Part shown: positions 1 to 6,605 of the stretch, piece by piece
Numbering within the stretch: the stretch's first letter is position 1
How the letters are laid out: the number at the start of each line of letters is the position of its first letter
Origin: Candidatus Bathyarchaeota archaeon
Lineage (GTDB): Archaea; Thermoproteota; Bathyarchaeia; Bathyarchaeales; SOJC01
DNA: 13,663 nt
Assembly (NCBI GenBank): GCA_030608925.1
Contig: JAUWDF010000007.1
Span: forward strand, 1 to 13,663
Direction of reading: 5' to 3'
The notes under the pieces: generated by a model
What the model saw: the letters and a program-made list of their open reading frames with translations, nothing else
Told to the model about the DNA's origin: nothing
The model's database searches: none
Program-made: the position numbers and the translations under genes

Positions 1-143
1 GAGAGGCCGAGATTTTGAAACATGCTTTCTATTAACTCTATGGATCTCAAGGGTCCCTTGTCTTTTCTAACAAATTTCCAGGCTCTTGAGCTTTCATCAT
101 AAAGCTTAGAGACACTTTGGTAATCTTCAACTATTGTTTCCAT
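1..143 (-). CDS. Partial hypothetical protein, runs off the left edge
   Basis: Reading leftward from an ATG at 143-141 the frame stays open to the window edge, giving the first 47 residues of an unfinished protein. It begins METIVEDYQSVSKLY and is rich in charged and helix-forming residues, with no signal peptide or hydrophobic stretch. A purine-rich GGGATGAT lies a few bases upstream of the ATG and could be its ribosome binding site. The gene diverges from the Lon-like gene at 404 across a 260-base spacer, so the two may share control. I do not recognise the family from this fragment. It may be another member of the cluster to its right, but nothing visible proves that. Confidence 0.55.
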   Translation of the reverse strand, partial: METIVEDYQSVSKLYDESSRAWKFVRKDKGPLRSIELIESMFQNLGL

Positions 144-403
144 GATTAATCATCCCACATATTACAAGTCGGAATCTGAACTGATATGACTCTGAATTTG
201 AATCCAAGTGATATTTCATTCTTCAGAATTAGAAATCTGAATTTGTAATCAATAATGATGTACGCATTCTGAATTATCTAGACATATTCCTGAAAGGGGA
301 ATATGAGTGAAGGTAAAATAACCTGTATATTAAGATTGGAGATAATCTTTTCGTGGCAAAGCAGCGCTGCCTTCGTCTAATAGTGTGAAAGGATGGAGCG
401 ATC
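144..403. promoter_or_regulatory. Divergent intergenic region with repeated TCTGAA boxes
   Basis: This 260-base spacer separates two divergent genes and has no convincing ORF. The hexamer TCTGAA starts at 175, 191, 236 and 268, with a reverse copy (TTCAGA) near 222. Two of the copies extend to the same ten bases, TCTGAATTTG (191-200 and 236-245). An 8-base inverted repeat lies at 283-305. A TATA-like GTATATTA at 325-332, preceded by purine-rich AAGGTAAAATA, is suitably placed for a start site near 352-358 and a leader of about 50 bases. A perfect palindrome GCAGCGCTGC sits at 361-370, inside that leader. The repeats look like regulator sites, but this is inference. Confidence 0.4.
283..305. 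repeat. 8-bp inverted repeat, possible operator
   Basis: CATATTCC (283-290) and GGAATATG (298-305) are perfect reverse complements around a 7-base spacer. The element lies just upstream of the TATA-like box of the Lon-like gene. That is where an archaeal activator or repressor could bind. There is no T-run after it, so it is not an obvious terminator. Confidence 0.4.
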
Positions 404-2617
404 TTGAATTATTTCGGAGATGAAATAGAGGTTTTTAATGCGCGGAAATGGAATTGGCAGACTTTTAAGTCGACTGAAGGCTATCCAGTGGCGGATAATC
501 TTCTCGACTGGGTCATTGGACAAGAACGAGCTTTGGCTGAGTGTTATTTGTGTCTGGAGGAGTGGGTTCACAAACTGAAATATCTGGAGAAGGAGAAATG
601 GTACGATGCGTGGAAGGACCCTGATATGGAAAAGCCAAATGCTACAAAAACTGCTCCTCCTGGTCCTTATCTTCTTCTGTTGGGGGATCCGGGAACAGGG
701 AAATCCCTCATCGGCAGGGCACTAGCTGTACATTTAACCGAGCTCTATAGAGCGCATAAGATTCAACTCAAAGATGTTGTATGTTGGCAGAACAATCTAA
801 TTCCCAGCGAACCGAAAATTTCTTGCCATCCTGCGAGCGAAGGAAAGAAGATAATTTTCAAAGAAAAACTGAAGGCAACAAAGAAATTATTCCTCCAGAA
901 AGTAGGAATAAAAGCCCTGACATATATGATGATCACCGTCGCCTGCATCTTTATGTTTGCAGGATTCTACTACCTTTGGGGGCAAAAGGTTCAATGGGAC
1001 ACCAATGCAATGGGCGCATTTGGCCCAATTCAAGAGACATATGGAGGAGATTTTACTAAATACGTCTTAGACTCGTTTATCCAGATTGGAACTACAACCT
1101 TTCTACCCGCAGGAATGATGCTCATGTTTCTCATACTAGTAGTAGTTATGGGCCGCTTCGGAATAATGGGCGGTGCGAAGGGCGTTGGAGGCGCTAAAGC
1201 TACAACCGTGCCAAAACTAATTGTGGATAATACTAAAAAGGTCGCTCCCTTCATAGATGCCACAGGACACGGCTCCGCACAATTATTTGGAAGTATTGCA
1301 TGGGATCCCCTACAAACTGGTGGTCTCGGAACACCTGAACATCAAAGAGTATCTGCAGGTGACACTCATAGAGCTCACCTAGGCATCCTGTACATTGATG
1401 AAATCAAGAATTTAAAACCAACAGAGGCTGTTACCCTCTTGACTGTTCTGGAAGATGGACAGTTGCCAGTAACCTTAAGAAGCCGATGGGATGAAGGTAA
1501 CACTGCAGCTATGGCTGTGTCCACCGAACCTGTGCCATGCATGTGTTTCCTGGTTGGTGCAGGTAACTTTGATAGTATAGGTCAACTACACCCAGCTCTG
1601 ATGGATCGAATTTATGGATATGGCAAAGTAGTCAGAATGAACAATGATATGCAAAACATTGTGGAAAACCGTCGAAAATACGTACAATTCATCGCCCAGG
1701 AAGCTCATCGGTTTCACCTACTACCCTTCAGCCGAGGGGCATGCGAAGAGATCATAGATGAAGGACGACGACGAAGTAACAAGAGAGATGGACTCACAAC
1801 ACGATTTAGACCCATGATATCAATAGTGAAAACAGCTGCCGTACTAGCAATGATAGAGAAGTGCAAGATAGTTGACAAAAGACATGTGAAAGAAGCCATA
1901 GAAAACCACTGCAAAACTATCCAAAAGCAAATTCTTGAAAATCAGATCAGTGAAAGAGGAAAACTTCTCAACATCAGACCTGAAGGTGCCAAGCTAGGTC
2001 AAATATATGGACTAGCAGTTGTGTCAGATCCCTACAGCAGTGAAATGACAGGCAACGTACTAACAGTTAAAGGATTCTTGGAGAAATGTGACAATTCAAG
2101 AAACAACAACCATCAAAAAGGATATTACAAAGTAACTGGAATCGCGAAGGGAGAAAAAGAGAGATTCATTACAGATAGTGTAGCAAAAGTCAGAAGCGTC
2201 ATATTGCAGAAATATGGAGTAGATATCGCTCAAGACTTCTTCACTCACATCGATTTCGCCCAAGCTTACGGAGTCGATGGCCCAAGTGCAGGTGTCACAA
2301 TGACAATTCTCTTGTGTTCTTTGATAGAAGGAAAACCAATAATGCAGGACGTCGCAGTTACAGGTGAAATCAACGTAGGAGTAGACGGAGAAATACCTGT
2401 GACTGCGGTTAGTGGCCTCCACGAAAAAATCAAAGCAGCCGAAGCATGGGGATTCAGAAAAGTCGTGATTCCTGCAGCAAACTACAAACACTCCATTGAC
2501 CCCAGCGACTATGACATTGAAGTAGTCGCTGGCGGAACTCTAGAAGATTACCTAAGAGAATGTGGAATCAGTCAAGATACACGACGCGGAAGTAGAAGAA
2601 TGGATCTAGGAAAATAA
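404..2617 (+). CDS. LonB-like membrane-anchored AAA+ Ser/Lys protease
   Basis: ATP-dependent protease expected to sit in the membrane and unfold and degrade proteins in the cytoplasm. The AAA+ module has Walker A GDPGTGKS (residues 94-101), Walker B ILYIDEI (328-334), a sensor-1 Asn in GAGNFD (about 388) and a probable arginine finger in DRIYGYG (402). Two hydrophobic helices at about 171-192 and 232-250 are inserted between Walker A and Walker B, the hallmark of archaeal LonB. The C-terminal protease domain has catalytic Ser628 in DGPSAG and Lys675 in SGLHEK. Its length (737) is near or slightly above usual for LonB. The start is TTG, with GGATGGAG (391-398) five bases upstream. Oddities: the Ser motif is the LonA-like DGPSAG rather than the EGDSAS form I know from euryarchaeal LonB, and a short insertion separates Ser and Lys. 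It may therefore be a divergent paralogue dedicated to the cluster. The protease assignment is firm; the dedicated role is inference. Confidence 0.93.
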   Translation: MNYFGDEIEVFNARKWNWQTFKSTEGYPVADNLLDWVIGQERALAECYLCLEEWVHKLKYLEKEKWYDAWKDPDMEKPNATKTAPPGPYLLLLGDPGTGKSLIGRALAVHLTELYRAHKIQLKDVVCWQNNLIPSEPKISCHPASEGKKIIFKEKLKATKKLFLQKVGIKALTYMMITVACIFMFAGFYYLWGQKVQWDTNAMGAFGPIQETYGGDFTKYVLDSFIQIGTTTFLPAGMMLMFLILVVVMGRFGIMGGAKGVGGAKATTVPKLIVDNTKKVAPFIDATGHGSAQLFGSIAWDPLQTGGLGTPEHQRVSAGDTHRAHLGILYIDEIKNLKPTEAVTLLTVLEDGQLPVTLRSRWDEGNTAAMAVSTEPVPCMCFLVGAGNFDSIGQLHPALMDRIYGYGKVVRMNNDMQNIVENRRKYVQFIAQEAHRFHLLPFSRGACEEIIDEGRRRSNKRDGLTTRFRPMISIVKTAAVLAMIEKCKIVDKRHVKEAIENHCKTIQKQILENQISERGKLLNIRPEGAKLGQIYGLAVVSDPYSSEMTGNVLTVKGFLEKCDNSRNNNHQKGYYKVTGIAKGEKERFITDSVAKVRSVILQKYGVDIAQDFFTHIDFAQAYGVDGPSAGVTMTILLCSLIEGKPIMQDVAVTGEINVGVDGEIPVTAVSGLHEKIKAAEAWGFRKVVIPAANYKHSIDPSDYDIEVVAGGTLEDYLRECGISQDTRRGSRRMDLGK

Positions 2618-2694
2618 CCAAGTCGACGAATCTCAGTGCACTTGTTCTTGCCCCTTTCTTAATACGTTAATACATACATGTTTTTCCTAAACTT

Positions 2695-2704
2695 CTTTTA
2701 TATC
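2695..2704 (+). promoter_or_regulatory. TATA-like promoter element for the 2784 gene
   Basis: CTTTTATATC lies in the 166-base spacer after the Lon-like gene. It would place a start site near 2725-2730 and a leader of about 55-70 bases. It suggests the three small genes downstream can be transcribed separately from the protease. No strong terminator is visible between them; there is only a short CCCCTTTCTT stretch near 2652-2661. Confidence 0.35.
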
Positions 2705-2783
2705 AGGTTTCATGGTGTGTAAATCATGTCACATACAAATTCTCTTATCCTACGGAAGATGCAGAAACTTGTGAATAGGGGTA

Positions 2784-3437
2784 GTGCATATTTACATGAC
2801 GGAGAACTCGGAAGAAAGGTACCAAAACAACGATCAGTCTTCTCACGGGGATAAATCTGTTCCTCGAGGAGTGGAGTCTGATACCTATCAGAGTGAGCTT
2901 CATAGGACGGAACCAGAAGAAAAAAACAGGGAAATCACAAATGAAGGCAGCGACATCGAGGATAAGCTCGGAGAGTTTTTCAAAGGATTTGTTGAGGAGG
3001 TAACACAGCTAAACAAATCCTTGATTGAAGAGAAAAGGTTGATCAATGAGCTTTGCAATCTTCTCGCTCAGATTCTAGGCTCAGTAGGAACATCTCTGGA
3101 TATCCCAGTACAGCGGTTGACAAGGCTGGGAAACGCTAAACAAATTCGAGTGAGTTCAGAAGGACAAATATTGGTGATCTGTGAGGATGGAGTCGAATCT
3201 GAACTGAAATTCTATCCTACAGAGATGATCCTTGAGATACTTTGGGCTATTTTTCCGGAAGTTGTGAAAACAATAAGAAACTACAAAGATAAAGTGATTA
3301 AAAGGGTAACTCTGCTGGGAAAAATAAAAAGTGAGCTAACAAACTTGCGAAGAGCTCTACTAATGGTGAATAAAGAAACCTTTGAGGGTAATCAATCCCT
3401 ACCCCATGAGAGCGCTCAGTTGATGGAGGAACACTGA
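2784..3437 (+). CDS. Unrecognised coiled-coil/beta-hairpin protein, paralogue of 7828 gene
   Basis: I do not recognise a named family. The 217 residues begin with a polar, probably disordered segment (1-55). A charged helical region follows (57-100), then a predicted beta hairpin around EGQILVICEDG (126-136), then two long helices (about 145-195). No signal peptide or membrane helix is seen. The segment from about 81 to 190 matches residues 52-161 of the 7828-8346 product: EGQILVICEDG against DGHLMVFFRDG, and YKDKVIKRVTLLGKIKSEL against YRQKIEYRINFLSSVTREL, with only small gaps. The start is uncertain. GTG at 2784 has AGGGG (2777-2781) very close by, while an in-frame ATG at 2796 is rather far from it. 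A non-enzymatic scaffold or adaptor working with the nearby AAA+ proteins is plausible but inferred. Confidence 0.75.
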   Translation: MHIYMTENSEERYQNNDQSSHGDKSVPRGVESDTYQSELHRTEPEEKNREITNEGSDIEDKLGEFFKGFVEEVTQLNKSLIEEKRLINELCNLLAQILGSVGTSLDIPVQRLTRLGNAKQIRVSSEGQILVICEDGVESELKFYPTEMILEILWAIFPEVVKTIRNYKDKVIKRVTLLGKIKSELTNLRRALLMVNKETFEGNQSLPHESAQLMEEH

Positions 3438-3451
3438 AGCAGCGCAAATGT

Positions 3452-3463
3452 CGCGCGCGCGCG
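3452..3463. repeat. Alternating CG tract, (CG)6
   Basis: Twelve bases of uninterrupted CG dinucleotides lie in the 32-base spacer between two small genes of otherwise AT-leaning sequence. Related CG-rich patches occur at 8359-8368 and 10246-10257, also outside genes. The role is unknown. Confidence 0.6.
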
Positions 3464-3469
3464 GTAACG

Positions 3470-4012
3470 GTGAAGAAATTGGGAAATGTTGTAACTGAGA
3501 TACGAAGTTTCTACTCTTTGAAAGAGATAGAAAGCTTTCTTGAAGCTCAGATCACGGATTATAGATCAGTTGCAGACGAATACAGCCAATGGCTGGGGTC
3601 ACTTCTACGGAACTCTGATGCGTTGCAGGGACATGAAGAAAGGTTCAAGAAATTAGGGCTACTTTCAAAGACAAAAAATAAAGGAAAAGGGAAACCCAGC
3701 GGAAAGGGCAAATTAAAAAGGTCGAATAATTGGATTCAATTTAGGGAAATTGAGCTAAGTGCCTCTGAAGAAGGAGAGGCTGAAGTACTATTTGAAGCAA
3801 TCGAGGAAATAACTCGAAAAATAGATCGAATTGAAAGGATTCAGAAATCAGTAGAAGAATTGGAAAAGTCGGGATTCGGTCAGGACATAATCTATGTAAC
3901 ATACATCTGTGATGGAATACCTGAGAAAATTTTCCTCCGCCATAAGAAAGATGAGGAATTTGCTGAAAAGTTCCAGTTCATGGCTGATTTTTCCATTAGC
4001 AAAGAAACATAG
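3470..4012 (+). CDS. Unrecognised protein with Lys/Gly-rich linker
   Basis: No family recognised. The 180 residues fall into three parts. First is an N-terminal helical region (about 15-63). Second is a strongly basic low-complexity linker, KTKNKGKGKPSGKGKLKR (67-84), that could bind nucleic acid or an acidic surface. Third is a C-terminal part with a charged coiled coil (about 97-134) and a beta hairpin around IIYVTYICDGIPEKIFLRH (140-158), followed by a short helix. The xDGx hairpin recalls the ones in the 2784 and 7828 products, but the order of parts differs, so kinship is only suspected. The start is GTG with a weak upstream GGTAACG. The frame is open upstream without a better start. It follows the 2784 gene after 32 bases and is probably co-transcribed with it. 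Confidence 0.72.
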   Translation: MKKLGNVVTEIRSFYSLKEIESFLEAQITDYRSVADEYSQWLGSLLRNSDALQGHEERFKKLGLLSKTKNKGKGKPSGKGKLKRSNNWIQFREIELSASEEGEAEVLFEAIEEITRKIDRIERIQKSVEELEKSGFGQDIIYVTYICDGIPEKIFLRHKKDEEFAEKFQFMADFSISKET

Positions 4013-4100
4013 CAATCATCAGACTACTCACGTGCCTTACAGATTATATCCTTGGATCTAATTAAGACACTGCTGATGTTCCATGAAATTAAAATGTATG

Positions 4101-4110
4101 TAATCTTATA
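4101..4110 (+). promoter_or_regulatory. TATA-like element upstream of the SecB-like gene
   Basis: CTTATACTTG in the 282-base spacer between two plus-strand genes resembles an archaeal TATA box. It would put a start site near 4130, so the transcript would begin with the hairpin-forming stretch at 4131-4156. The assignment is weak because other AT-rich stretches exist nearby, for example GATTATATCC around 4042-4051. Confidence 0.3.
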
Positions 4111-4115
4111 CTTGA

Positions 4116-4177
4116 AGGAGGGGCTAGCGATTGTGTGTGCGAAAAGTTACACACAAAGGAAAAACTGTGTGCTCCTG
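4116..4177 (+). promoter_or_regulatory. Structured leader with alternative hairpins
   Basis: TTGTGTGT (4131-4138) and ACACACAA (4149-4156) form a perfect 8-base stem with a 10-base loop. The same CACACA (4150-4155) can instead pair with TGTGTG (4167-4172), so the two stems exclude each other. AGGAG (4116-4120) is complementary to CTCCT (4173-4177), which could close the whole element. A TTG-started 15-codon frame (4131-4178) follows the GGAGGGG at 4117-4123. This could be a cis-regulatory leader for the downstream gene. It was found by eye, without a folding calculation. Confidence 0.35.
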
Positions 4178-4263
4178 AGGTAATGGTCATCATCCAATGA
4201 TTGGGAAGAGTATTTACATACGTTTAATGGGGAATCCAAGATCAACCCTGCAACTAGCCAACT

Positions 4264-4268
4264 AGGAG
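4264..4268 (+). promoter_or_regulatory. Strong Shine-Dalgarno AGGAG before a possible ATT start
   Basis: AGGAG is the best ribosome-binding match in this spacer. Five bases after it comes ATT (4274-4276), in frame with the following gene. No ATG, GTG or TTG lies at suitable distance in that frame. The TTG at 4295 has no good site of its own. The position of this element therefore argues that translation begins earlier than the first conventional start. Confidence 0.45.
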
Positions 4269-4294
4269 TTACGATTAGAGTTGAAATTGCAAGT

Positions 4295-4843
4295 TTGTCA
4301 GGTGAAAAACTAGCAAAGGTGGAAAGGGGGAAGCAGATAAATTTTGATGTCAAGGCTCAAATGGAAGAGAAGGAGCGAATGAGGGGTCGGATTGCTGTCG
4401 GCTTTGCTCTGAGTGTAGGAACTAAACCAGCAGTAGTGAAATTCGAAGTTGGTGGAATGGCAGTACTGGAAGGAAAAGATGAAGACATCAAAAGAATGCT
4501 GGAACCAGATCCAGATACACAGATTCCTCTTCTGTTTCAGAGTGTTTATCAACAAAGTTTCATGTCTATGTATCTGCTGGCAACATTGATTGAATGTCCC
4601 TATCCGCCACCTAATCTTCTTCGCTCTAACCAAGAGGTGAACCCAACTTTCGAGATGGACAGAAGCGCTCCGACTAACGAGAGTGAAATAAGGGAGCCAA
4701 TAGAGCAAGCTGCGGCATCGTCGATAGATGGATCAGACAAGGCTAGTCAAGTGAATGTTGTTCAAGAAGAAAAGGTTGCTTCGGTTGAGGATCAAACAAG
4801 ACCTGAGCAAGCAAACATGGGAGTGAGAGAAAACTCTCCTTAA
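4295..4843 (+). CDS. Unrecognised protein with SecB-like core and disordered tail
   Basis: The core (about residues 10-110) reads as three amphipathic strands: QINFDVKAQ, RIAVGFALSVG and AVVKFEVGGMAVLEG. A short helix, an IPLLFQSVYQQ segment, a helix and a closing PYPPPNLL follow. This order and the ending resemble the SecB chaperone fold (strands, then LFPY.RE, helix, PP.NL), so a SecB-like holdase is my tentative reading. Residues 113-182 are polar, acidic and probably disordered. The frame is open upstream to a stop at 4181-4183. In it, the codons from 4274 encode IRVEIASL, a natural first strand preceded by AGGAG. The true start may therefore be ATT at 4274, adding seven residues, rather than TTG at 4295. 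The gene ends nine bases from the stop of the convergent VWA gene. The fold call is inference; the ORF itself is convincing. Confidence 0.7.
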   Translation: MSGEKLAKVERGKQINFDVKAQMEEKERMRGRIAVGFALSVGTKPAVVKFEVGGMAVLEGKDEDIKRMLEPDPDTQIPLLFQSVYQQSFMSMYLLATLIECPYPPPNLLRSNQEVNPTFEMDRSAPTNESEIREPIEQAAASSIDGSDKASQVNVVQEEKVASVEDQTRPEQANMGVRENSP

Positions 4844-4852
4844 TCCCTTTGT

Positions 4853-6571
4853 CTATTTCTCGAGAGCAGCTCTTGATGCTTGCATATAGATCTTGGCGAA
4901 CTTCTTAATGAGATCATGTTGGCTATAAACAGTGGAACTTACCTTGAAGAATTGCTTCATCCTTTCGCTCTGAATTCCAACCCCAATCACTATTACACCT
5001 TTTCTTTGGAGGGAATCAATGCTTTCAGCCAATTCTTTATGTATTCTGGGATAACCATAAGGCCATCCGTCGGAAAGCACCACAAGGAATCGTTGTTCAT
5101 CAAATCTCTGAGTCAAGAATTTCCCTGCGACCCTGATGGCGTCGGGCATATAGGTCAGACCATTGAATTTTAGACCTCCAATCCTTGCCCGGACTCGACG
5201 AGAGTATGCTTCGGAAGGAGCTTTTAATATCTGTAAATGGTCACTGAAAGCCAGTAGGGTCCATGACCCTGGGTCCATTAGTAGCTCCTTTGTAGCTTCA
5301 GCAACGCAGATTATTAGAGCTCGACTATCTTCATCACGAATCTTCATACTTGCACTGGAGTCAAATAGAATTGCCCAAGCGAAGCTTGAACTCAAATACT
5401 CGTTCTGCATAAAAACGTCTGTTCTTGGGCTCCTGCTTGCTAGCTTCTGGATAACTTCAGTTAAGTCCAATTGACCCATTTCCTTCCTTGGGTCTTCATC
5501 CAATGCATCCTTAGCGACTCTGAGACTATCTAAGAGACGCCGACTTCCTCCTTGGAGAAAAGTCCGTACCTTCATGTAATTGGTGTAGTCTTCGGTTGGA
5601 AAATCAACTGAAGTAAATCTAGTACCTTCGATATACTTCTCAAAAACTGTAGCGATTTTTTCCTCTCTGTTTTTTCGATTAAGCCATGAATTGAAAGCTT
5701 GTGAAGCTTCTAGGTTTGTTTCTTTATTCCAATATGACTCCATAGCGTCTTCCCGCGGAATCTCTCCATCAAGAATTTGGTAAGATTTCTTGAAAGCCTT
5801 TTCAACCTCGATTCCAGTGCTATGACTAGAGTTAGAAAATACTGTTGACGGACCAGCTTGCTCTGTGTACTGAAAAGCTGGGGATTCCAAAATTGGACCG
5901 TTGGATTCAAGAGTTTGAACTATGGTCATTGCAGTTTCTTTCTGCAATTGATCAAATCTGGGATACTCTTCTAACAGTGAACCCTTGATTTTCTCCTCTA
6001 AGAGTCTCAGTTTTTTGGTCAGTTGGTCAACAGTAGTTTCCTCATCTTTTGGGAGTACACCTTTCACAAGACCGACGTTTTGTCTAGACAGCAGAGCCAC
6101 CATGATCCTAGTAGCTGAGTTGCGGATTCTCTCTACTGGTTTCATTCTAGCGAAGAAAAACGCATTTGCAAAGGCTATGTCTGGAATTCTATCACGATGT
6201 AAAGCGGATATACGAGCATTGACATAGGCATCCTTCACTAAGGAATCCGAGAATACTTCAGCCAAGTTCGGTTTTGATGTTGATAGCTCCAGGTTTTCTT
6301 GAGGCGTAGGCATCAAGGTATGAGCAGTCAGATGGACAACACAAGCTCTGAAGAGTCGTCCGACTTCTTCTTTTCTTGAAAGTGAAGAGAATTCGTGGCT
6401 AAGGAAGTATACTGTTCCTTCCTCAGAGATTGAGGGAATAGGGAGGATTATTATGAAGCCCTTTTCGTTTTGAGTGAGGACAGGGTATTGCCTTTTCGGG
6501 TCTATGAGAATTGTCGTGTTCCCCCCCTCTTTTTGAAGGGAGACATTCCAAGCATAGTCAAGGAATCCCAT
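4853..6571 (-). CDS. VWA-domain protein of CbbO/NorD type, MoxR partner
   Basis: Partner of the MoxR ATPase encoded 34 bases upstream. In CbbQ-CbbO and NorQ-NorD pairs the VWA subunit recruits the substrate that the ATPase ring remodels. The C-terminal VWA domain (about 395-570) carries a complete metal-ion-dependent adhesion site: DSSAS (Asp404, Ser406, Ser408), Thr473 in GLTYMP and Asp501 in LSDGWP. The N-terminal half has a VVHLTAH stretch (78-84) and LVKDAYVNARI (111-121). These recall the HxxAH and EDARVE region of NorD/CbbO. The middle (about 175-390) is helical, charged and variable. The 572-residue length is near or slightly below family size. The ATG start is well supported by GAGGT a few bases upstream. 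Nothing in the window shows a CO2-fixation or denitrification substrate, so the client is unknown. The family call is good; the subfamily is inferred from the motifs and the partner. Confidence 0.88.
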   Translation of the reverse strand: MGFLDYAWNVSLQKEGGNTTILIDPKRQYPVLTQNEKGFIIILPIPSISEEGTVYFLSHEFSSLSRKEEVGRLFRACVVHLTAHTLMPTPQENLELSTSKPNLAEVFSDSLVKDAYVNARISALHRDRIPDIAFANAFFFARMKPVERIRNSATRIMVALLSRQNVGLVKGVLPKDEETTVDQLTKKLRLLEEKIKGSLLEEYPRFDQLQKETAMTIVQTLESNGPILESPAFQYTEQAGPSTVFSNSSHSTGIEVEKAFKKSYQILDGEIPREDAMESYWNKETNLEASQAFNSWLNRKNREEKIATVFEKYIEGTRFTSVDFPTEDYTNYMKVRTFLQGGSRRLLDSLRVAKDALDEDPRKEMGQLDLTEVIQKLASRSPRTDVFMQNEYLSSSFAWAILFDSSASMKIRDEDSRALIICVAEATKELLMDPGSWTLLAFSDHLQILKAPSEAYSRRVRARIGGLKFNGLTYMPDAIRVAGKFLTQRFDEQRFLVVLSDGWPYGYPRIHKELAESIDSLQRKGVIVIGVGIQSERMKQFFKVSSTVYSQHDLIKKFAKIYMQASRAALEK

Positions 6572-6605
6572 TATACCTCACGAGTGCCTTGTTTATTCAG
6601 AAGAA

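Noticed and set aside
48..60. Inverted repeat CAAGGGTCCCTTG
   Set aside because: It lies inside the partial left-edge gene, with no T-run or promoter context; probably chance.
2096..2491. 131-codon minus-strand ORF inside the Lon-like gene
   Set aside because: It overlaps the protease-domain coding region, which has clear catalytic motifs; the antisense frame shows no family features.
4310..4708. 132-codon minus-strand ORF opposite the SecB-like gene
   Set aside because: The composition is unprotein-like and it has no supported start; it is a shadow of the plus-strand gene.
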